Shown here in pieces: positions 38,038 to 46,954 of a stretch of 64,000 nucleotides of DNA. Source of the DNA: Tropicimonas_B omnivorans (GTDB taxonomy: Bacteria > Pseudomonadota > Alphaproteobacteria > Rhodobacterales > Rhodobacteraceae); assembly GCF_031846565.1 (NCBI RefSeq), contig NZ_JAVRHL010000002.1, positions 496,001 through 560,000 on the forward strand, read 5' to 3'. The translations under genes and the position numbers were made by a program. A model generated the notes under the pieces. It saw only the letters and a list, made by a program, of their open reading frames with translations, was not told the origin of the DNA and did not search any database. Position 1 is the stretch's first letter; every line of letters begins with the position of its first letter.

Positions 38038-40242
38038 TCAATCCTTCGTGTGCGCAAGTTCCGGTACGTCCGAGGCGCCGGCGGACCCGCGGCCGGACAG
38101 GCTGGGGTTCTCCATGAAGAAGCGGTGGCAGTTGAAGGGCTTTTCGGAATTGGCCTCCGTCACCCCCCTGACCCAGACCCCGTCGGGGCCCAGGACCCAG
38201 CTTTGCGCTTCGTCGGCGAGGTTGGCGGCGAGGATCTGGCTCACGATCTGCGCCTTCACGGTCGGGTTCGTCGTCTCCACCAGCGTCTCCACCCGGCGGT
38301 TGAGATTGCGTCCCATCCAGTCGGCCGAAGACAGGAAGACCCGCGCCTTCCGGGAGGGCAGGCCATACCCGGCCCCGAAGCAGACGATACGCGAATGCTC
38401 CAGGAACCGCCCGACGATGGACTTCACCCGGATCGTCTCGGATAGCCCCCGTATGCCGGGGCGGACGCCGCAGATGCCGCGGATCACGAGGTCGATCCGG
38501 ACGCCGTCGCGGCTCGCGGCGTAGAGGGCGTCGATCACGTCGGGTTCGATCAGCGAGTTCATCTTCGCCCAGATCTGGGCCGGCCGGCCGGCGCGGGCGT
38601 GCTCCGCCTCCGCCTCGATCATCTCGATCAGGCGGGACTTGAGGGAATGGGGAGAAATGGCAAGGTTCTCGAGGCTCTCGGGCTGGGCGTAGCCGGACAG
38701 GTAGTTGAAGACCTTCGTCGCATCGCGTCCGAGCGCCGGGTCGCAGGTGAAGAAGCTGAGGTCGGTGTAGAAGCGCGCGGTGATCGGGTGATAATTGCCG
38801 GTGCCGTAATGGGTGTAGGTGACGAGCTTGCCGTTCTCCCGGCGCACCACGGTGCTGATCTTGGCGTGTGTCTTGTAGTTGACGAAGCCGTAGACGACAT
38901 GCGCGCCCGCCCTTTCGAGGCGGCGGGACTGTCGGATATTGGCAGCCTCGTCGAACCGCGCGGCCAGCTCCACGAGGGCGGTGACGGACTTGCCGTCCTC
39001 GGCCGCCTCGCAGAGCGCCTCCACGATGGGGGAGTTCTTCGAGGTCCGGTAGAGCGTCTGCTTGATGGCGAGAACGTCTGGATCCCGCGCCGCCTGCTGC
39101 AGGAACCGCACCACCATGTCGAAGGTCTCGTAGGGGTGGTGAAGGAGCATGTCCTTCTGCCGGATCGCCGAGAACATGTCCCCGTCATGGTCCTGGACGC
39201 GCTCGGGCACGCGGGGCGCGAAGGGCGGCCAGAGCAGGTCCGGCCGGCTCTCCACGACGAGTTCGGCAACATCCGCCATGCCGATCAGGCCGCGGATCTC
39301 CACCACGTCCTCCATGGTGATGTGCAGTTCCGGCAGGATCACCTTGCGCAGGCCGTCCGGTGCGCCGTGGGACAGCTTGAGCCGGATCACCTCGCCGCGG
39401 CGGCGGCGCTTGAGGGCGGTCTCGAACTCGCGGACGAGATCCTCGGCCTCCTCCTCCACCTCGAGGTCGCTGTCGCGCAGGACGCGGAACGTGCAGTGAT
39501 CGCGCAAGGTATAGCCGGGGAAAAGACGCCCGAGGTGGAGCAGGAGCAGGTCCTCGAGCATGAAGAAGCGTTGCGCCCCATCCTTCGGCGGCAGCGGCAC
39601 GAAGCGGGTGACCTGCTGCGGGATCGGCAGGAGTGCCTGGAGCGGCCGCCCGTCCGCATCGCGGCGAAGCTGCACCGCGAGGGAGAATCCGCCCGAGGGG
39701 ATGAACGGAAAGGGGTGCGCGGGGTCGATCGCGAGGGGGGAGAGGACCGGAAAGACCTGCTCGAGGAAGTGCTGCTCCAGGTGCCGGCGGTCGGCCTTGG
39801 TCAGCCGCGAGGGCGAAAGGATCTGGATCCCCATCTGCTCCAGCGCCCGGCGCAGGTTGCCCCACGTCGTCTGCTGCGCCCGCATCAGGCCGCGGGCATT
39901 CTCGTGGATGAGTGCGAGCTGCTCGGCCGGGGTGAGCCCGTCAGCCGAAGGGGTGGTGTTGCCGGCGCGCGCAAGTTCCATCAGGCCGGCGACGCGGACG
40001 GTGTAGAACTCGTCGAGATTGGTGGCGGAGATGGACAGGAACCGGACCCGCTCCAGAAGCGGCACGCTCGGGTTCATCGCCTCCTCGAGCACGCGCCAGT
40101 TGAACTTCAGCCAGCTGATCTCCCGATTGAAGAAGCGCGCCGGCCCCGATGCCTCGACCAGCGGCAACTCCGCCGGCGCCGGAGCGGCGCCGCGCAGGAA
40201 ATCGGCGATTCCAAACTTGCTGGTCCCCTGCGGACTGGTCAT
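38038..40242 (-). CDS. ppk1: Polyphosphate kinase 1
   Basis: 734 residues, transfers the gamma phosphate of ATP to polyphosphate reversibly. N-terminal domain with FFNREISWLKFNWRVLEEA, and the two PLD-like catalytic domains: the phospho-histidine region NYKTHAKISTVVRRENG, then THYGTGNYH, and the C-terminal SSADWMGRNLNRRVE. Middle gene of the operon hdaA, ppk, ppx; hdaA ends 27 bp upstream. Confidence 0.97.
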   Translation of the reverse strand: MTSPQGTSKFGIADFLRGAAPAPAELPLVEASGPARFFNREISWLKFNWRVLEEAMNPSVPLLERVRFLSISATNLDEFYTVRVAGLMELARAGNTTPSADGLTPAEQLALIHENARGLMRAQQTTWGNLRRALEQMGIQILSPSRLTKADRRHLEQHFLEQVFPVLSPLAIDPAHPFPFIPSGGFSLAVQLRRDADGRPLQALLPIPQQVTRFVPLPPKDGAQRFFMLEDLLLLHLGRLFPGYTLRDHCTFRVLRDSDLEVEEEAEDLVREFETALKRRRRGEVIRLKLSHGAPDGLRKVILPELHITMEDVVEIRGLIGMADVAELVVESRPDLLWPPFAPRVPERVQDHDGDMFSAIRQKDMLLHHPYETFDMVVRFLQQAARDPDVLAIKQTLYRTSKNSPIVEALCEAAEDGKSVTALVELAARFDEAANIRQSRRLERAGAHVVYGFVNYKTHAKISTVVRRENGKLVTYTHYGTGNYHPITARFYTDLSFFTCDPALGRDATKVFNYLSGYAQPESLENLAISPHSLKSRLIEMIEAEAEHARAGRPAQIWAKMNSLIEPDVIDALYAASRDGVRIDLVIRGICGVRPGIRGLSETIRVKSIVGRFLEHSRIVCFGAGYGLPSRKARVFLSSADWMGRNLNRRVETLVETTNPTVKAQIVSQILAANLADEAQSWVLGPDGVWVRGVTEANSEKPFNCHRFFMENPSLSGRGSAGASDVPELAHTKD

Positions 40243-40269
40243 CGAATGCTCCCTGGGCGGATCGTTGTT

Positions 40270-40956
40270 CTAGTCGGGCAGGATATCCGCACCGTCCTCG
40301 GCGCCCAAGACGTCGCGCGCGAGCTTGGTGCCGATCGGACGGCCGCTCGCGAGCGCCGCGTCGTCGAGCGCGGCGACGAGGCGTACGGCCTCGGCGGCGG
40401 ACCGCTCCATGCGGCGCAGCAGGTAGGCCACGAGGCTGGGCGGCGGGGCGATCTGGCGGTCGTCGAAGAGCTTGACGATCATCGCTTCGAGCAGGCGGTC
40501 GTCGGGCGGCTGCAACTCGACGGAGGCGGCCCCGCGCAGGCGGCTGCCGAGATCGGGCAGCCTCACCGGCCAGAGCGCGGGATCGCCGTCGCCGGTCAGC
40601 AGAAGATGCCCGCCCTCGGCGAGCGTCAGGTTGTAGAGATGGAACAGCGCCCGTTCCCGCGCGGGATCCCCGGCCACGAGATGCGCATCGTCCACCGCAA
40701 CGTCCCCCGGGATCGCGTCCGCCTCGGTCAGGGCCAACCCGGAGATCAGCCGCGCGCCGGCCTCGCGGGTCCAGACATGGGCGAGGTGGGTCTTGCCCAT
40801 GCCCTTCGGGCCGCGGATCAGCAGCGCCCGGCCGGGCCAGTTGCGCCAGCCGTCGATGGCCGCGACGGCGGCGCCGTTCGCTTCGGAGACGAAATAGTCG
40901 CCGCGGGTGCGGCCCGTTCGAACGGGCAGATCGAAGTAGAGCTGTCGGGTGGTCAT
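40270..40956 (-). CDS. hdaA: DnaA-like regulatory protein HdaA
   Basis: 228-residue AAA+ protein related to the DnaA ATPase core, without the DNA-binding domain. Walker A GPKGMGKTHLAH and the Walker B region VAVDDAHLV are present. In Caulobacter, HdaA with the beta clamp promotes DnaA-ATP hydrolysis after initiation. Its ATG overlaps the stop of the PerM-like gene (ATGA, 40953-40956). The arrangement before ppk is typical of Rhodobacterales. Confidence 0.92.
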   Translation of the reverse strand: MTTRQLYFDLPVRTGRTRGDYFVSEANGAAVAAIDGWRNWPGRALLIRGPKGMGKTHLAHVWTREAGARLISGLALTEADAIPGDVAVDDAHLVAGDPARERALFHLYNLTLAEGGHLLLTGDGDPALWPVRLPDLGSRLRGAASVELQPPDDRLLEAMIVKLFDDRQIAPPPSLVAYLLRRMERSAAEAVRLVAALDDAALASGRPIGTKLARDVLGAEDGADILPD

Positions 40957-42098
40957 TCTGTCTTTACGGGCGGGCCGTCATCGGGAGGGGCTTCGCGGTC
41001 GTTGGCATAGGAGCGCTCCAGGTGGTGGGCCGGAGCGCGGGTTTCCCCGGAGACACCGCGGTAGAGCGGGCCCTCCTTGTACTCGTCGACGAGAAACCGC
41101 GCGATCACGCCCAAGGCCGCCGCGACCGGAACCGCGACCAGAAGGCCGACGAAGCCGAAGAGCGCGCCGAAGGCGGAGAGCGCGAAGAGCAGCCAGACCG
41201 GGTGCAGGCCGACCGAGGTGCCGACGAGCTTCGGCGTCAGGATGTTGCCCTCCACGAACTGGCCGAACTGGAAGATCGCGTAGACGAGGACGATCATCCA
41301 CCAGTCTCCCCAGAACTGGAACAGCGCCAGCCCGATGGAGAGCGCCCCGCCGACGAAGGCGCCGACGAAGGGGATGAAGGTCAGGAACCCGGCGATCGCT
41401 CCTGCGACCAGTCCGAACTTCAGTCCCACCAGCATCAGTGACACGGCGTAGAAGGTGCCGAGGATCAGGCAGACAAGCCCCTGGCCCCGGATGAACCCGG
41501 CCATGGTGTGGTCGATGTCCCGCGCGAGCTGACGGATTGTCGGGGCGCCGTCGCGGGGAAGGAGGCCGTCGATGCTGGCCACCATCCGGTCCCAGTCGAG
41601 CAGGAGGTAGACCGAGACGACTGGGACGATGACCAGAAGGACGATGACGTTCACCACGCCGGAGAGCGACGTCATCAGCCCCTGCATCAGCTCACCGCCG
41701 CGGGACTGGATCGTCTCGCCGATGGAGGAGAGCGACTGCCGCACGACGGAGGTGTCGTCCATCAGGTCAGGGAACCGCTCTGTGAGCGCGGCCTGCAGGT
41801 TCGAGACCATTTCGGGCGCCGCCTCGAACAGATCGATTGCCTGCCGCACGAGGGTCGGCACGACGAGCAGCATCGCGACGGCGAAGACGACGATCCCGAC
41901 GAGCGTGATCACGAAGACCGCGAGGCCCCGCTTCAACCCGAGCCGCTCCAGCCGGTCCGCCAGCGGATCGAAGATGTAGGCAATGGCGCCGCCGAGGACG
42001 AACGGAAGGATGACGTCGCCCAGGATCCAAAGAACGGCGAGGAACACGATGGCGGCCACCATCCAGATCACGGCCTGATGTTTCATCGGTAGCGCCAT
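40953..42098 (-). CDS. AI-2E family transporter (PerM/YdiK type)
   Basis: Inner-membrane protein of 381 residues with about 8 membrane segments. The N-terminal AVIWMVAAIVFLAVLWIL pair, the cytosolic-type middle (residues 70-150) and the C-terminal VGLHPVWLLFALSAFGALFG motif fit the AI-2E/PerM family, some of which are Na+/H+ antiporters or autoinducer exporters. The role here is unknown. ATG 42098 is chosen with AGGGGC about 8 nt upstream. Divergent from proS; first gene of the minus-strand run PerM, hdaA, ppk, ppx. Confidence 0.92.
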   Translation of the reverse strand: MALPMKHQAVIWMVAAIVFLAVLWILGDVILPFVLGGAIAYIFDPLADRLERLGLKRGLAVFVITLVGIVVFAVAMLLVVPTLVRQAIDLFEAAPEMVSNLQAALTERFPDLMDDTSVVRQSLSSIGETIQSRGGELMQGLMTSLSGVVNVIVLLVIVPVVSVYLLLDWDRMVASIDGLLPRDGAPTIRQLARDIDHTMAGFIRGQGLVCLILGTFYAVSLMLVGLKFGLVAGAIAGFLTFIPFVGAFVGGALSIGLALFQFWGDWWMIVLVYAIFQFGQFVEGNILTPKLVGTSVGLHPVWLLFALSAFGALFGFVGLLVAVPVAAALGVIARFLVDEYKEGPLYRGVSGETRAPAHHLERSYANDREAPPDDGPPVKTE

Positions 42099-42282
42099 GT
42101 CGGCTGCCCCTGTTGCCTCTGGGATGGTGTCGTTCCAATCGCTCAAGCGACCCTGCAATGCAAGCAGCGTGGGGCGCGGTTGTTCCGCCCTTGCCACGGC
42201 TTGCCCGGCATGGGCGCTTCGCGTAACGCTCCGGCCCGACCCGTCCGCCCCTTTGTCCGCCTCTCGCCCGGAGCCAGATCAC

Positions 42283-43620
42283 ATGCGTCTCAGCCGCTAC
42301 TTTCTTCCCGTCCTCAAGGAAACGCCGGCCGAAGCCCAGATCGCCAGCCACCGGCTGATGCTGCGCGCGGGCATGATCAAGCAATCCTCGGCCGGCATCT
42401 ACTCGTGGCTGCCGCTGGGTTATCGCGTCTTGCGCAACATCGAACGGATCGTCCACGAAGAGCAGCAGCGCGCGGGCCACATCCCGATGCTGATGCCCAC
42501 CCTGCAATCGGCGGATCTGTGGCGGGAATCAGGGCGTTACGACGCCTACGGCCCCGAGATGCTGCGCATCCGCGACCGTCACGACCGGGACATGCTCTAC
42601 GGCCCCACGAACGAGGAGATGATCACCGACATCTTCCGCTCCCACGTGGCCTCCTACCGCGATCTGCCGATGACGCTCTACCACATCCAGTGGAAGTTCC
42701 GGGACGAGGTGCGCCCCCGGTTCGGCGTGATGCGCGGGCGCGAGTTCTTCATGAAGGACGGTTACAACTTCGACGTCTCCTACGAGGACGCGATGTATGC
42801 CTACGATCGGCACATGGTCTCCTATCTGCGGACCTATGAGCGGATGGGCCTGAAGGCGATCCCGATGCGGGCCGATTCGGGACCGATCGGCGGCGAGGAC
42901 ACGCACGAGTTTCTCGTCCTCGCGGATACGGGCGAATCGGAAGTGTTCTACGACTCGGCGATCACCGACCTCACGCTAGGCGATCGCACCATCGACTACG
43001 ACGACCGCGCCTCCCTGCGCGCGGTCTGCGAGGAGTGGACGACGCCCTACGCCCGCACCGACGAGACCCATGACGAGGAGGCCTACGCAAGCATCCCCGA
43101 GGAGCGCCGCCGCACGTCGCGCGGCATCGAGGTCGGCCAGATCTTCTATTTCGGGACCAAGTATTCCGAGGCGATGGGCGCCATCGTCACCAATGAGGAC
43201 GGCGAGCGCGTTCCGGTCCACATGGGCTCCCACGGCATCGGCGTCTCCCGCCTCGTCGGCGCGATCATCGAGGCGAGCCACGACGACAAGGGCATCATCT
43301 GGCCCGAGGGCGTGACCCCGTACCGGGCGGGTATCGTGAACCTGCGTCAGGGCGATGCCGAGGCGGATGCGGCCTGCGAGCAACTCTATGCCGCGCTCGG
43401 CGATGCCGGTCTCGATCCGCTCTACGACGACCGGGACGAGCGGGCGGGCGCCAAGTTCGCGACGATGGATCTCATCGGCCTGCCGTGGCGCATCACCGTC
43501 GGCCCCCGTGGTCTCGCCAAGGGGGTCGTCGAACTCACGTCCCGCCGCACCGGCGAAAGCGAGGAGATGTCGATCGAAGCTGCCGTCGAGCGTCTGCGCG
43601 AGATCTACGCCGGGGTCTGA
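42283..43620 (+). CDS. proS: Prolyl-tRNA synthetase, short alphaproteobacterial type
   Basis: Class II synthetase of 445 residues. RLSRYFLPVLKETPAEAQ opens the protein; motif 2 is in HIQWKFRDEVRPRFGVMRGREF-like sequence (residues about 130-150), motif 3 near HMGSHGIGVSRLVGAI, and the C-terminal anticodon-binding domain starts at about 345. The editing domain that makes the enterobacterial enzyme about 570 residues is absent, as is normal in this group, so it is not a truncation. Mischarged Ala-tRNA-Pro would need a free-standing editing protein, not in the window. Confidence 0.96.
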   Translation: MRLSRYFLPVLKETPAEAQIASHRLMLRAGMIKQSSAGIYSWLPLGYRVLRNIERIVHEEQQRAGHIPMLMPTLQSADLWRESGRYDAYGPEMLRIRDRHDRDMLYGPTNEEMITDIFRSHVASYRDLPMTLYHIQWKFRDEVRPRFGVMRGREFFMKDGYNFDVSYEDAMYAYDRHMVSYLRTYERMGLKAIPMRADSGPIGGEDTHEFLVLADTGESEVFYDSAITDLTLGDRTIDYDDRASLRAVCEEWTTPYARTDETHDEEAYASIPEERRRTSRGIEVGQIFYFGTKYSEAMGAIVTNEDGERVPVHMGSHGIGVSRLVGAIIEASHDDKGIIWPEGVTPYRAGIVNLRQGDAEADAACEQLYAALGDAGLDPLYDDRDERAGAKFATMDLIGLPWRITVGPRGLAKGVVELTSRRTGESEEMSIEAAVERLREIYAGV

Positions 43621-43627
43621 CCCCCCA

Positions 43628-43717
43628 GGCGCCGCGATTTCGGGCGCCGCGATATCGCGCGCCGGGTTCCAGAACGACGCGATACGGCGCGCTGAGTTTC
43701 AGGACGCCGCGATCCCG
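43628..43717 (+). repeat. six-unit 15-nt repeat of pentapeptide type after proS
   Basis: Six tandem 15-nt units start 8 nt after the proS stop. Read in one plus frame they give GAAIS, GAAIS, RAGFQ, NDAIR, RAEFQ, DAAIP: a hydrophobic I or F at position 4 with a small residue at position 2 or 3, like pentapeptide-repeat proteins. There is no start codon or ribosome-binding site, so it is not a gene as it stands. A hairpin (CCGCGATCCCGC with GCGGGATCGCGG) overlaps the last unit and may end both flanking transcripts. Confidence 0.7.
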
Positions 43718-43744
43718 CTCGGCGGCGGGATCGCGGGCCTCCGC

Positions 43745-44452
43745 TCAGTACTTCCGGCCGAAGAGCACGTCGGTGGTCGCCTTGTCCTGCGTCGCGCTCT
43801 GGCGCAACTCGCCATGCACCGCGGCCCCGGCCTTCACGGCCGGGCGAGAGCCGACCGTCTCCAGCCAACGGGCCATGTTCGGCTTGTCGTCCAGCGTCTG
43901 CTGCTGCCCCTCCCAGCCCTTTGCCCAGGGCCAGATCGCAATGTCCGCGATGGAGTAGAAGTCTCCCGCCACGAACTCCGTCTCGGCCAGTTTGCGGTCC
44001 AGAACACCGTAGAGCCGGGCGGTTTCGTTCCGGTAGCGCTCCTTGGCATAGGGCAGATCCTGGGGCGGATCCATCTGCGGCGCGTATTTCAGGAAATGGT
44101 GCGCCTGCCCCGCCATCGGGCCGAGGCCGCCCATCTGCCACATCAGCCACTCATCGACGGCGATGCGGTCCCGCTGGGTCGGGCCGCAGAACTGCCCGGT
44201 CTTCCGCGCGAGATATTGCAGGATCGCACCCGATTCGAAGATCGAGACCGGTGCGCCGTCCGGCCCGTCCGGGTCGACGATGGCGGGCATCCGGTTGTTC
44301 GGCGCGATCTTGAGGAACTCGGGCTCGAACTGCTCGCCCTTGCCGATGTTCACGAGGACGACCTCGTAGGGCAGTCCCATCTCCTCGAGGGCGATGGTGA
44401 TCTTCCAGCCGTTTGGCGTGGGCCAGTAATGAAGCTCGATGGGCGGGGTCAT
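43745..44452 (-). CDS. Glutathione S-transferase (YfcG/Ure2-like)
   Basis: 235 residues. Thioredoxin-like N-terminal domain with LHYWPTPNGWKITIALEEMG, the cis-proline loop NNRMPAIVD, and the glutathione-binding SIFESGAILQYLA. The C-terminal helical domain has VAGDFYSIADIAIWPWAKGW. The TPNGWK motif is that of YfcG-type enzymes with disulfide-bond reductase activity. The specific substrate is unknown. Same strand as the hydrolase gene upstream. Confidence 0.93.
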   Translation of the reverse strand: MTPPIELHYWPTPNGWKITIALEEMGLPYEVVLVNIGKGEQFEPEFLKIAPNNRMPAIVDPDGPDGAPVSIFESGAILQYLARKTGQFCGPTQRDRIAVDEWLMWQMGGLGPMAGQAHHFLKYAPQMDPPQDLPYAKERYRNETARLYGVLDRKLAETEFVAGDFYSIADIAIWPWAKGWEGQQQTLDDKPNMARWLETVGSRPAVKAGAAVHGELRQSATQDKATTDVLFGRKY

Positions 44453-44481
44453 GGTGCCTGCCTGGGCGCGGGTGTCGGCCT

Positions 44482-45405
44482 TCAGGATGGTTGACCAGCC
44501 CCGAATGGCAAGGGGAGCCGGACGGAAAGCGCACGCAGGGCGCTCGAGGGTGTTGCCGGATCGGGCAGGGCGGAGGCGAGCTGCGGCAGGGGCAGGGCGC
44601 CCGTGAGGATGTCCCGGTAGAAATCGAAGAGCCGCGCCCGGAGGTATACGGACCAGTGGCAGACGAGGTGCGCGGGCGGGGCGATCTCGTGGCCGAGGGT
44701 GGCGAGCGCCGCCAGCGTGGGCGCATCATCTATGGCAAGGTCGATCCAGTCAGCCTCGCGCCGGAGCGGCCCGCGTCCAAGGCTCCGTGCGCCGAAGCCG
44801 ATGGGGGCAAGGGCGCGTTCCATCAGCAGATCGAAGAAGAGGTTCTCCCTGCTGCGCACGCTGAGGATCGGGGGCGGGGCCTGGGCGCGGGCAAGCGCCG
44901 CATTCGCCGCGGCCCGGGTCTCCGCCGGGGCGAGCAGGACGGCCCCCGAGACCGCGCCCGGCGGCAGGTGCGGCAGGCTTTCGAGTGCGACGCGGGCGCC
45001 GAGCGAATGGGCAAGAAGGCGCGTGCCGCCGGACCCCCTGTCCCGCGTCTGCGCCACGCGCCGGAGGATCCGGGAGAGGCCGAGGCCGGCCGCTTCCGCC
45101 TGCGCATAGGCACCGCCGAACGCGCCCCGCGCCTCCCAGCCGATGGCGAGCGCCAGCGGTCCGCCTGGCCGGTCGGCCCCGAGGGACGCGGGCCAGGACA
45201 GCGCCCGCGGCGAGCGCTTCGGGGAGAGGGAGAATATGTGGCGGTGGGGCGAGTGCTCGGGCGATGTGGGGGAGAAGCGATATCCGTGGATCATGGCGAT
45301 CACCGGCCGGTCCGATTCTGCCGCGAGGCACGCTTCCGCGACACGATCGAGCACCCGCTTCTCAACCGTTCCGTCCGCCGATATGTTCGCCGCAAGTAGT
45401 GCCAT
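44482..45405 (-). CDS. Alpha/beta hydrolase of unknown specificity
   Basis: 307 residues. The strand VIAMIHGYRFSP carries the oxyanion-hole HGY motif, and the nucleophile elbow is AHSLGARVAL. A late histidine in LVCHWSVYLR may complete the triad. It has no signal peptide. It resembles DUF900-like esterases found as single genes in Rhodobacterales. ATG 45405; the next gene on this strand is the GST 29 bp downstream. Divergent from the GNAT gene. Confidence 0.8.
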   Translation of the reverse strand: MALLAANISADGTVEKRVLDRVAEACLAAESDRPVIAMIHGYRFSPTSPEHSPHRHIFSLSPKRSPRALSWPASLGADRPGGPLALAIGWEARGAFGGAYAQAEAAGLGLSRILRRVAQTRDRGSGGTRLLAHSLGARVALESLPHLPPGAVSGAVLLAPAETRAAANAALARAQAPPPILSVRSRENLFFDLLMERALAPIGFGARSLGRGPLRREADWIDLAIDDAPTLAALATLGHEIAPPAHLVCHWSVYLRARLFDFYRDILTGALPLPQLASALPDPATPSSALRALSVRLPLPFGAGQPS

Positions 45406-45539
45406 GCCTCATCATGCCCGCCACATGTTGCGGCTTTGCTAAGGTTCGTCGGGGAACGCGGCATGACGCGGCGGTGAACCTTTGATGACATCGACATCGG
45501 CCGGGCCTATGGCTGTGACACCCTGCCAGGAGCCGACCC

Positions 45540-45995
45540 ATGAGCGACGACATCACCTTCAGAGAAGCCGTGCGGGACGAGGTTCCCGCCATCGTTGCCC
45601 TCCTGAGGGACGACCACATGGGCAAACTCCGCGAGGGCTCCGGCATGGAGGCGTATCTCGCTGCCTTCGACGCCATGTCAAAGGAGGGGACGAACCGGCA
45701 ATTCGTGGGCGTTATCAACGGCGAGGTCGTCGCCTGTTACCAGCTCACGGTGATCTCCGGTCTGTCGCTCTCCGCCTCCCGGCGGGCCCAGATCGAGGCG
45801 GTGCGCGTCGCCACGCATCTGAGGGGACAGGGCCACGGCGCCCGGCTCGTCGCGGATGCCGAGGCCCGGGCGCGAGAGGCGGGTGCACGGCTTCTCCAAT
45901 TTACCTCGAATGCCGAGCGAAAAGACGCCCACCGCTTCTACCAGCGGCTCGGTTATGCCGCCTCGCATACCGGGTTCAAGAAGAGCCTGGACTGA
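45540..45995 (+). CDS. GNAT family N-acetyltransferase
   Basis: 151 residues. Acetyl-CoA binding region RVATHLRGQGHGARLVADAE (the RGxGxG loop in its degenerate form) and the C-terminal NAERKDAHRFYQRLGYAASH are typical of the fold. The acceptor substrate is not known. AGGAG lies about 9 nt before the ATG. Convergent with the next GST gene 18 nt away. Confidence 0.92.
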   Translation: MSDDITFREAVRDEVPAIVALLRDDHMGKLREGSGMEAYLAAFDAMSKEGTNRQFVGVINGEVVACYQLTVISGLSLSASRRAQIEAVRVATHLRGQGHGARLVADAEARAREAGARLLQFTSNAERKDAHRFYQRLGYAASHTGFKKSLD

Positions 45996-46013
45996 GCTGG
46001 ACTGAGGCCGGCG

Positions 46014-46688
46014 TCAGAAATCCCCGAGCCTGAGCGTGTCGAGGGAGGGTTTCTGGTCCATCGGGTAGGCCGGGAACCATGGCTTCGCGCCGGCCAGGAC
46101 GCTGCCATAGGCGGTGCGCGTCATCAGGCGTCCGAGATAGGAGCCGAGCGCCGGATGCGCCGGCATCAGCGGCACCACGGTATCGGCGAAGAAGAGCGCC
46201 GGACCCGCGACGATATCCGCAAGGGTCAGCCGGTCTCCGAAGATCCAGGGATCGGGCGCGAGTTCGGCCTCCAGAGCGTCATAAGCGGCCGACAGCGTCC
46301 GCCGCGCCTCTCCGACGCCGTGGAGATCCCGCGTGCCAGGCCGGCGGAGCCGATCCTCCACGATCTTGCGCGTGGGCTGCGTCAGCATCCGCTCGATCCG
46401 GCGCTCCCACATGCGCACCTCCAGCTCCCTCCCCGCGGGCAGAAGCGCGCGCCCCGTGTCGAGCCGCTCGACGATGATGGACGCCTCGCCGAGCGCACCG
46501 CCCGGCAGCCCCGGATCGCGCAGGACAGGCAGCGTGCCGTGGGGCCAGATGGCGGCGAGCGCGCCGCGGTCTGCGGCATCGGCCAGATCGACGACGATCA
46601 GGGACACCGCCGCGCCGAGCTCTGCGGCGGCGAAGAGCGGGGCATGGCTGGCTGGATCGAGCGGATGGTGGAGAAGTTCCGGTATCAT
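46014..46688 (-). CDS. Glutathione S-transferase family protein
   Basis: 224 residues. N-terminal thioredoxin-like half with HPLDPASHAPLFAAAELGA, the cis-proline strand HGTLPVLRDPG and GALGEASIIVERL for glutathione contact; C-terminal helices with IFGDRLTLADIVAGPALFFA. No active-site Cys or Tyr can be assigned with certainty. Function is probably detoxification. Its 5' end faces the metZ regulatory region. Confidence 0.9.
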   Translation of the reverse strand: MIPELLHHPLDPASHAPLFAAAELGAAVSLIVVDLADAADRGALAAIWPHGTLPVLRDPGLPGGALGEASIIVERLDTGRALLPAGRELEVRMWERRIERMLTQPTRKIVEDRLRRPGTRDLHGVGEARRTLSAAYDALEAELAPDPWIFGDRLTLADIVAGPALFFADTVVPLMPAHPALGSYLGRLMTRTAYGSVLAGAKPWFPAYPMDQKPSLDTLRLGDF

Positions 46689-46790
46689 GGCGGGATTCGC
46701 GCAAGGGAGAGCCCCAGCCTAGGACGGGATCCTTGCCATTTCATCACCGGCAATCCCTCCGGGCGATGTTTTCGGTCAGGGTGTCGCCGC

Positions 46791-46820
46791 TTGACCTCTC
46801 ACTGTGCCGGGGTCTATCCA
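46791..46820 (+). promoter_or_regulatory. metZ promoter
   Basis: TTGACC (46791-46796) and TATCCA (46815-46820), 18 nt apart (or CTATCC with 17 nt). The transcript would start near 46827, just before the SAM-II aptamer at 46834. Confidence 0.7.
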
Positions 46821-46833
46821 AAGCGCCACCAAA

Positions 46834-46889
46834 CGTGGCGATTTGTTCACCGGATTGCGGGCCACGCTAAACATGCCGCTAAAGAGGTC
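46834..46889 (+). promoter_or_regulatory. SAM-II riboswitch
   Basis: Aptamer of about 55 nt. P1 is formed by CGTGGC (46834-46839) and GCCACG (46861-46866); its loop contains GATTTGTT, then ACCGGATTGC; the 3' part has GCTAAACA and CCGCTAAAGAGG, which forms the pseudoknot. These are the conserved SAM-II (metA motif) elements known before metA, metC and metZ genes of alphaproteobacteria. It binds S-adenosylmethionine and turns the downstream gene down. Confidence 0.93.
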
Positions 46890-46894
46890 AGAAC

Positions 46895-46912
46895 GCCGGT
46901 CCCCCGGCTTTT
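46895..46912 (+). terminator. expression-platform terminator after SAM-II
   Basis: GCCGG (46895-46899), TCCC, CCGGC (46904-46908), then TTTT. It starts 6 nt after the aptamer, so SAM binding may act by transcription termination. The stem is short (5 bp). Confidence 0.65.
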
Positions 46913-46954
46913 GGCGCGAACGGTGGGGAGTCGATACGGCGAAAGGACATCACG

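Noticed and set aside
42283..43620. proS seeming truncated (445 residues against about 570)
   Set aside because: Only the editing insertion is absent, which is normal for alphaproteobacterial ProS; both ends and all class II motifs are intact.
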